From Ziziphus jujuba (taxonomy: Eukaryota; Streptophyta; Magnoliopsida; Rosales; Rhamnaceae), in the NCBI RefSeq assembly GCF_031755915.1, contig NC_083382.1, forward strand, positions 27,194,001-27,258,000: DNA of 64,000 nucleotides, read 5' to 3'. Made by a program: the position numbers and the translations under genes. The notes under the pieces were generated by a model, which saw only the letters and a program-made list of their open reading frames with translations, was not told where the DNA came from and ran no database searches. Shown piece after piece: positions 56,611 to 64,000 of this stretch (positions are counted from its first letter, which is position 1; each line of letters opens with the position of its first letter).

Positions 56611-58757
56611 AGTACCTTAGAGTTTTAGAATAAAAAATAATAGAATTAAATGCTTTAATTAAAGTTTACTAAATAACTTGGTCATCGTTACCATTGATAA
56701 CAAATAGCAATATTTTATTGCTTATAGGTTTTAAATTTGATTATAAAAAACCAAAATAGTAATTTTCCAAATTAACTGAAAAAACGGATAACCTTCATGT
56801 TAGAGTCCCTATGGACAACTTATTAGTAAAATTTATTGTTTTTTTGAACAGTGATTCAAAGTTAAAATCTATTCATATTCAATATTCGAAAAAAAAAAAA
56901 TTCTTATCTTAATAAAATGCTAGAGTTACTAATTATTTCACCAAATTTTGATAGACCTAGCAATATTGGTATCATAAAATGAAAACAAAAACAACCAATA
57001 ATCTTTCAATAATGGATATATATAATTTTCATAAAAAATTGTATTATATATAAGGAATATTCATTTACGCATATGAGGTTTTGGATAAATATAAAAGCAT
57101 TTTTTGGATTTTAAATAAACCATTCACATCTTTTGAAGGCAATCTAAATTACCTTTATACCTTTAGCAAAATTAAATTAAATTTAAAAGATTTATTATTC
57201 TTTTTTGTTTTAATAATTAGTTTGAAGGCTTCAAAGTTTATATATATATATATTAATTAAATTCTATTTAAAAAATGTGATAATTTTTCTTTTTTTTTAA
57301 AAAATATATTTTAATTTTAATTATTAGCTTTTTTAAGTAAATTATATATATTTAGATATATATTTGACAAATACATTTAGTTAAACATGTTTGAAAAATT
57401 ATAATTATAATGTATCTAGTTAAATATATTTGAAAAAAATTTCACCTAGTTGAAAAAAAAAAAAAAAACTTATATTAAAATCAACACATAGTTTTTTTTT
57501 AACTGAAAAATATCATATAGTTTAAACAGAATTAGTTAAAAATATGGACAAATAAAATTTTCAAATTAATTTTTACAATATTACCTAAAAAATTAATTTT
57601 TGCAAAAAGAAAAAAAAATATTTAAAATAATTTATTTTTATTAAAGATATCAGTATATTTAAAATTGCCATCAAAAATGTAAATGAAATATTCCCTTTTA
57701 TATAACATGAAACATTTAAAAAAAAAAAAAAAACGAAAAAAATACATTGATTATCCAGTCTTTCCGTCCTACCATCGATCAATAAATCCGTTGGCAAATC
57801 TTCAAATGTTAGAGGTAAACTTTATGGTCTTCTGAATCTCAGCCATTCCACCTATATTCACCAACTCCATATAAGACAAAGTGTAACATAATTCATAAAA
57901 TTAGGTTATTACAATAATCTTATTTATGATATATAGTTTCTCGTTGTCTCTTGGATTAATCGTGCGCATAAATACCAACATATTTTTATATGTTTTAAAA
58001 TTCAGATAATAAAAAAAATATGCCACATAACTTTTGTTGGTTCTCATTAGTTAATATTCAGGTTTTACTCTTATCACAAGTGTACAACAAACGAAAACAA
58101 AAGGAATATAATTTATGCTTTCCAAAATTATAAATCCATCATATTTTATAGATTGTCAATATATATACTTTTATTAAAGGAATACAAAGAAGTTAACAGA
58201 GTTCGAAAGGATCAATGAAAAATTATTAAAGAAATGAGAAATGATTTTTGTAATTATATAAATATTTTTATCTAGAGAAAAAAAAAAGAAGAAAAAGAAT
58301 TGTGTGCCTCAATTGGCAATCATACAAGGCAATAAAGGAAAACATTATATCAATGATTTGCAACACAACAAAATGAACTTCCATTTCCTATTACCAAAAA
58401 AAATGCATTTTCATTTCTTTTCATAAAAAAAACACTTTCATTTCACATTTAGTTCATAAAGGCATATAAAACATTGTGATTTTTATCCAAAGATTAAAGA
58501 TTTATTTTTTTAATAATTATTTTTAACCCATCTAATAATCATCCTTGGGAAAGTGTGACTAAAAATCATCCCCATTATCCTAAAAGTACATTTTTTCACA
58601 AAGCGGTGGTCCCCCCATAAAGAAACATGTTTCTCATTTTTTTTTTTTTTTTTTAAATGGTCGTGTTCCAAATTGAAAAACCCATATTTTAATAGACTTT
58701 GTTAATTGTGTTTAACGGTTAAATTAATCCTACTTTGCCTTCAAATTCAAAACTTTT
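56611..58757. other. AT-rich spacer between the LTR remnant and the CRWN1 side
   Basis: It is very AT-rich with A and T runs. Frames are short and I see no gene. Some of it may be further decayed retrotransposon body, but no motif shows this. Confidence 0.45.
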
Positions 58758-58813
58758 TAGAGAGAGAAAAAGAGAGGAGAGAGAGAGAGAGGCAGTCCAA
58801 TCCATAGTCCATA

Positions 58814-59044
58814 ATGATGGCGAAGAAGACACATGGGACAAAGAGATGCTTATCTTCAAGACCCAGTTCTCTACTTCCCCCCTACTTAACAGCTCCTCAA
58901 CATCGTGGCATTTCCATACAGGCATATTCTCGGAAACCCAGAAAATTCGTCGATTTACTTAAAAACCCTTCACTTTATTCTCTATTTACTAGCTGTTTCA
59001 CCGAACCGGCTACTAGATCAACTATGGGTAATTTAGTCATATAA
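58814..59044 (+). CDS. Possible small open reading frame of 76 residues
   Basis: This frame starts MMAKKTHGTKRCLSSRPSSL and is basic and Ser-rich at the N-terminus, a composition seen in organelle targeting peptides. It lies in less AT-rich DNA about 650 bp before the CRWN1 start. It contains RKPRKFVDLLKNPSLYSLF but no family I recognise. It could be an independent short gene, a first exon lacking its partners, or chance. A (GA)n purine tract precedes it (58758-58792). Confidence 0.2.
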   Translation: MMAKKTHGTKRCLSSRPSSLLPPYLTAPQHRGISIQAYSRKPRKFVDLLKNPSLYSLFTSCFTEPATRSTMGNLVI

Positions 59045-59169
59045 GAGAATACACACGAACACCCACGTTGTCATTCCAAAAGTACTTCTTTGTTAAATTC
59101 CTAAAATGCCCTAGACTAAATCGAGGGAATATCTAACAACCAAGGGCGTTTAAATAATTTCGAAGACAG

Positions 59170-59690
59170 AATTGTTGTTGGGCCCATTAATAAAAAAAAG
59201 AAAGAACGTGAGTGATCCGCGCAAAGCATCCAAAAGGTTGCTGAAAAGAGAGAGAAAGGAAGAGGGAAGAGAGTGTTCGCTTCAAGACGTTATCGGACCT
59301 CAAATATCCAATTCGCCGGAATTTGGGAATTCTGTTCGTGTCCGGACTAGGTTTTATACTTCTGTTAAGGAAACAAAGAGAGAAAATCGTAGTCGTTCGT
59401 TTCGCAAAGACTAGTATTTTGAAATTTTTTCTTTTTTTTCCTTTTTTTTGTTCGGTTCGGTGGAAATTTTGGGTTACTGGGTTAGGTTCCTACTGTGTTA
59501 TGTTCTTCACTGTTCAATTTTTAGGGTTTTCTATTGGTGAAAGGTGTTTCATTTTCTGAAACTGAATAGGGTTTTCGAATTCCAGGCAAAATTCCAATTA
59601 GACTTTCTGGTGAGCGGTTGTGCTTATGAAGTTGAATTTTCGATCTGTGGTATTGGGTCGTGACAAGAGGTTATTGTGGAAAGTTTCGTG
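59170..59690 (+). promoter_or_regulatory. CRWN1 upstream region and likely 5' leader
   Basis: TGGGCCCA, a palindromic site II/TCP-type element, lies at 59179-59186, about 505 bp before the CRWN1 ATG. The sequence after it is purine-rich, then T-rich, and contains short open frames (59172-59414, 59323-59559) with no recognisable domain; these are probably leader sequence. The transcription start cannot be placed from sequence alone. Confidence 0.4.
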
Positions 59691-62600
59691 ATGTTTACTC
59701 CTCAAAAGGTGTGGTCGGGTTGGTCTCGAACGCCGAGAACCGGGGCCCAGAAGAGTGGAACTGGGTCGGGTTTGAACCAGAATTCGGGCACTCCGAATTC
59801 GAACTCCGGTGATGGGGTCGTTGCGAAAGGGAAAGGTGTTGCTTTTGCCGAGGCCGTGACGCCGCCGCCTTTGGTAGTTGAGAATGGTGGAAAGATTCTG
59901 GTAGGTGGTTCGGGCGACGGATCCTTGGACCGGGATGGGTTGGCTCGGAGGATTTCAGAGCTCGAAAACGAGGTTGGTTTATATTTGTATGTTTACAGTC
60001 TTTCGTTTTTGTGATGTTGAACATGTTGCAATTGGTGGGTTTTGGTTCTTTTCTTAATTCCTTGTTTGAATAATACTAATATTAATACTAATAATAATAA
60101 AAAAATTACACTAGTAATGCTCCTTTTTTTTTTTTTTTTTTTTTTTTTTGTAATTTGACATTTGGATACGGATTTATGGTTATATATTATAAATTCTGAT
60201 TTGTTTCTGCCTGAAAGTTTTGGTTTTGGTACTTTTAGTAATGTGGTGCATTTTTACTAGCTCATATATTTTTCTTAGTTGGATTTTTCTTATAATGCTA
60301 CTAACAGTGTTTTGCATGAAATTTTTTCGATTGTTCTGATGCGGTACTAGAAAGGCATCACTACAAATAAGTAGGATGTAATTAGATGAAATGCTGTAAA
60401 GGAAGAGAGAAATAATGGTTTTTTAAGTCTAAAATATTAATCAAGGCCAAAACTACAATTCAATTAAAATTATTTCTCTTTAGACAATTAGAATTCCTAA
60501 ATTAAAAACAACAAGAAATACTTACGAATGGAAACTGAATAAAACAAGCTTAATTGACACCCATGTGCCTATGCCTAGTAAGTGCAAAGGTGTCACTATG
60601 ATCCTAAAACTAGTCATTGCTCTCTAAATTAAGCAGTTTCATGATGAAGTTTCCATGCCTGGGTTTTACTGACCGACCCTGATATATCTTCATATTTTTA
60701 TGCTCTATTTAATAATCTTATGAAGCTATACTAGGGTTACTGAATCTAGTGAAATCATATTAAAGTTTTGGAACAAGAAGGATGATGAATTTACATATCG
60801 ATAGACTGACATAAAGAGGAAATAAAGCACATCGTAGTAAACCTTAGAAAGTAACACAAGCAACTGGAAAATGCCCTTTTTACTGAAACAATGCATTTCA
60901 CAGTTAGTGTTGTGGCTCATTGCAAATCCTTGAAGTAAGGTTTATGCACATTGAAAAAAAAAAAAAAAAAAACCACTAATATGGGGAAGCACTTTCTAAT
61001 AAACTTATTAGTTATAAGGTAAACTTGCAAAGTCACTGTGGTTATCATGATTAAAGTCACTGTGATTATCATGATTATATACTTGCTTATGAGGTAGAAC
61101 CACGGATACATAATTTCCAAATATGTTGGCATATCTCATGTATATATTTGTTTTTAATTAATATCTGTCTTAATGTTGGGTTGCATCAAAGATTTGACTA
61201 TTTTGTGTATGGATTGTTTGGTATACCATATTGAATCCCACACGTGTCTCATAATAAAGTCATGTAACTCTCCACTGCATTGAAAAGTGTCATTTTTTGT
61301 TTGTTATACTCTCATGAAACTGGTTTCTTATAACTTATTGCATGCTTTGGTCAGCTTTTTGAATATCAGTACAATATGGGGCTTCTTTTGATTGAGAAAA
61401 AGGAGTGGGATTCAAAGCTTGATGAACTTAGGCAAGCATTGGTGGAAGCGAAGGATGCAGTTAAAAGAGAACAAGCAGCACATTTAATTGCAATATCTGA
61501 TGTTCAGAAGCGGGAGGAGAACTTGAAAAATGCTTTGGGTGTTGAAAAGGAGTGTGTGCTTAATGTAAGAATGCTGTTACCCTTTTCTCCCTTATATATC
61601 ATTTTTTGCTATGTTTTCTCCTCTCTCTTTATGTATGTTCTCTCCTTTTTCCTTTCTTTCCCTTCTCCTCATCCATGAATTTGTATGTTGGTATAAAAAT
61701 ATCAACAGAAAGGTCTTACCTTAAAACTGAGGAAATTGATGAAGTTCCTGAGGAATCTTCTAAGCCATTTGCTCCTACTATGATCCTGTAAATATCCCAA
61801 GTGATAGTCCCAACAAGTATTTTATTCATACACATGAGTTTTTCTTTTGGTTTTTTGTCATGAAGATTGTATTGTTATATAGGAAAAAATTATGGCTGGT
61901 GCTTGCTAATATTTGGAGCTTGTTGATCCTGCAGCTAGAGAAAGCTTTACGTGATATCCGTTCAGAGAATGCGCAAATCAAATATACAGCTGATTCAAAG
62001 TTGGCTGAGGCAAAAGCTTTGGTCTCTAGCGTAGAAGAGAGATCATTAGATCTAGATGCTAAGTTGCGTGCAACAGATGCTAAGCTTGCTGAGGTGAGCA
62101 GAAAGAGCTCAGAGATAGAGAGGAAATCACAAGATTTGGAGGCTCGTGAAAGTGCACTTCGAAGGGAACGTTTCTCCTTCATCGCGGAGTATGATCTAGA
62201 TGGACCTTTAGCTTTATTATTTGCATTAATGTACGATAGATATTTAAATGCTATTAATGACATTCCATCAGTTGGAGCATCTTTGGCATGGTTTTAACTT
62301 TTGTCTCTGTTCAAACTTTTCTCAGGCAAAAGGCAGATGAAAGTAATTTGTCTAAGCAGAGGGAGGACTTGCGAGAATGGGAAAGAAAATTGCAAGAGGG
62401 AGAGGAGAGGGTGGCGAAGGGTCAAAGAATCCTCAACCAAAGAGAGGAAAGGGCAAATGAGAATGATAGGATTTTTAAGCAGAAACAAAAGGACCTTGAA
62501 GATGCACAAAGGAAGATCGATGAAACTAACACCATTTTAAAAAAGCAAGAAGATGATATTAGCAGCAGGATAGCAAGTCTAGCACTAAAAGAGAAGGCAA

Positions 62601-64000
62601 GATTTTTTATTTTATTTTATATTTTATTTTTTGGGGTAAAAGATGGCAAAAATTTGTTTGGTTATGCTGTTTGTCAATGGTAATGATTCATGATTCGTGT
62701 GTTAATGATTCATGGTTCGTGTGTTAATAATTAATGATTCATGTGTCATTATTTAAGTTTACTTTTGATGCAGGAATATGATGATTTGAGAACAAATCTA
62801 GAGATCAAGGAGAAGGAGTTGCTTGTGTTAGAAGAAAAACTCAATGATAGAGAAAGAGTAAGTCCTTGCACCTCATATTTTTTGATTGGAAGATATGAAA
62901 AACTTGGTTACTAAGGATGTAAACTTTTGAATGCAATTCAAGTCTGTGGGAGGATGGCCACCAGACATTAGGCGTATATGATATTTTGCTCTTATTCAGT
63001 GGGTTATCAGTCATGTTAATGAAGTAGGGTTCATGGGTAGCTGTACAGCTGCTTCTTCTTCTTCTTTTTTGATTTCCCCCTCCACACACACACACCCCAC
63101 ACCACCCCAAAAAAAAAAGCAATAAACTACAAGTTATGAAAGATCATACTTCTGATACCCTTTTTTTTTTCTTTTTTTTTTTTTTGCTTGCAACGTCTGC
63201 AGAATGAGATTCAAAAGCTTACTGATGAACATAATTCCATTCTGGATGCCAAGAAGCGTGAATTTGAGTTGGAAATTGATCAAAAGAGAAAATCGTTGGA
63301 TGATGAATTGAAAAACAAGGTGGTTGACTTGGAGAAGAAGGAAGCTGAAATCAACCACATGGAGGAGAAAGTTGCAAAACGAGAGCAAGCATTGGAAAAG
63401 AGATGGGAGAAGTTTAGGGAGAAAGAGAAGGACTATGAATCGAAAGTAAAAACCCTTAAGGAAAGGGAGAAGTCTATCAAATCTGAGGAGAAAAATTTGG
63501 AAAATGAGAAGAAAGAGATGCTTGCTGATAGAGAGGAACTACTTAGACTTAAGGATGAAGTTGAGAAGTTAAAGGTTGAAAATGAGAAGCAGCTGCAGAA
63601 AATAGTTGAAGAAAGAGATCGGCTTAAAGTAACTGAAGAAGAAAGGGCAGAAAACAGCCATTTGCAGTCAGAATTAAAGCAGGAAATAAACAAGTATATG
63701 TTTCAAAAAGAACAACTTCTGAAGGAAGCTGAAGATTTAAAGCAACAAAAGGAAATTTTTGAGAGGGAGTGGGAAGAACTAGATGAGAAAAGAGCTCTAA
63801 TTGAGAAGGAGCAGAAGAATGTGAATGATCAGAAGGAAGAATTTGAAAAACTGAAACACAGTGAAGAAGAAAGATTGAAAAATGAGAAGGCAGCAGCACA
63901 GGATTACATACAAAGGGAGCAGGAAGATCTTAAATTGGCCAAGGAATCATTTGCGGCCCATATGGAACATGAAAGAAAGGTATTTGCTGAAAAATCTCAA
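59691..64000 (+). CDS. CRWN1: CROWDED NUCLEI 1 / NMCP1-type nuclear lamina protein, 5' part
   Basis: Six exons, the last cut by the window edge: 59691-59972, 61355-61564, 61935-62188, 62326-62596, 62774-62857 and 63203-64000+, coding for 633 residues so far; related proteins have about 1,100 or more. The head ([18 protein letters not shown]) carries a Ser/Thr-Pro site typical of the family. From about residue 85 the protein is nearly continuous Glu/Lys/Leu-rich coiled coil, with recognisable blocks [93 protein letters not shown] and [21 protein letters not shown] proteins form the plant lamina-like meshwork and set nuclear size and shape. Introns 1, 2, 3 and 5 are GT-AG; intron 4 (62597-62773) appears to be GC-AG. 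The ATG at 59691 is chosen by similarity; upstream in-frame codons lack an ATG near it. Confidence 0.94.
62597..62773 (+). other. Probable GC-AG intron 4 of CRWN1
   Basis: Exon 4 ends ...CTAAAAGAGAAG followed by GCAAGA; exon 5 begins GAATATGATGAT after GATGCAG. This joins LALKEK to [16 protein letters not shown] and keeps the coiled coil uninterrupted. The next usable GT donor (62636) is also in frame but would insert 13 mostly hydrophobic residues. Confidence 0.75.

Noticed and set aside
59676..59690. Upstream GTG as an alternative start for CRWN1
   Set aside because: A plant nuclear gene is expected to use the ATG at 59691, which also fits the family N-terminus.
63433..63899. Serine-rich open frames on the minus strand
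   Set aside because: They are antisense shadows of the Glu/Lys-rich CRWN1 coiled-coil exon. The frame at 61826-62263 is rejected for the same reason.

Overview
The window is nuclear DNA of a flowering plant, almost certainly a eudicot. It is AT-rich, full of (AT)n and homopolymer runs, and its genes have GT-AG introns (two with GC-AG). Five complete genes and one gene running off the right edge were rebuilt exon by exon. Each encodes a recognisable plant protein: a CYC/TB1-type TCP factor, the proteasome chaperone UMP1, eIF2B delta, a cytochrome b561, the decapping activator DCP5 and the lamina-like coiled-coil protein CRWN1/NMCP1. The species cannot be named from this alone.

Layout. 1-16,722: gene-poor DNA with microsatellites, short tandem duplications, a 200-bp hairpin and two long G runs; one unrecognised exon-like open frame lies at 4.76-5.05 kb. 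16,723-18,219 (+): the TCP gene, isolated in about 30 kb of sequence with no other recognised gene. 18,220-30,000: non-coding, AT-rich, with duplications of about 126 and 278 bp. 30,295-48,060: gene-dense block with UMP1 (+), eIF2B delta (+), cytochrome b561 (-) and DCP5 (-). 48,061-58,700: transposon-derived, with a 1.1-kb foldback element and two diverged copies of a 2.8-3.0 kb LTR; the first looks like a solo LTR, the second keeps a short scrap of the element's internal 3' end. 59,691-64,000 (+): the first six exons of CRWN1, open at the window edge.

The genes are ordinary housekeeping or developmental genes and do not form an operon or an evident gene cluster. UMP1, eIF2B delta and DCP5 all act in protein or mRNA homeostasis, but I treat their adjacency as chance. 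I found no tRNA, rRNA, CRISPR array or prokaryote-like system, and no clear undescribed system. The most checkable unusual points are two GC-AG introns, two in-frame tandem splice acceptors, a coding minisatellite in DCP5, the long LTR pair with its internal minisatellite, the foldback element, the 9.7-kb hairpin and the 36-base G run.
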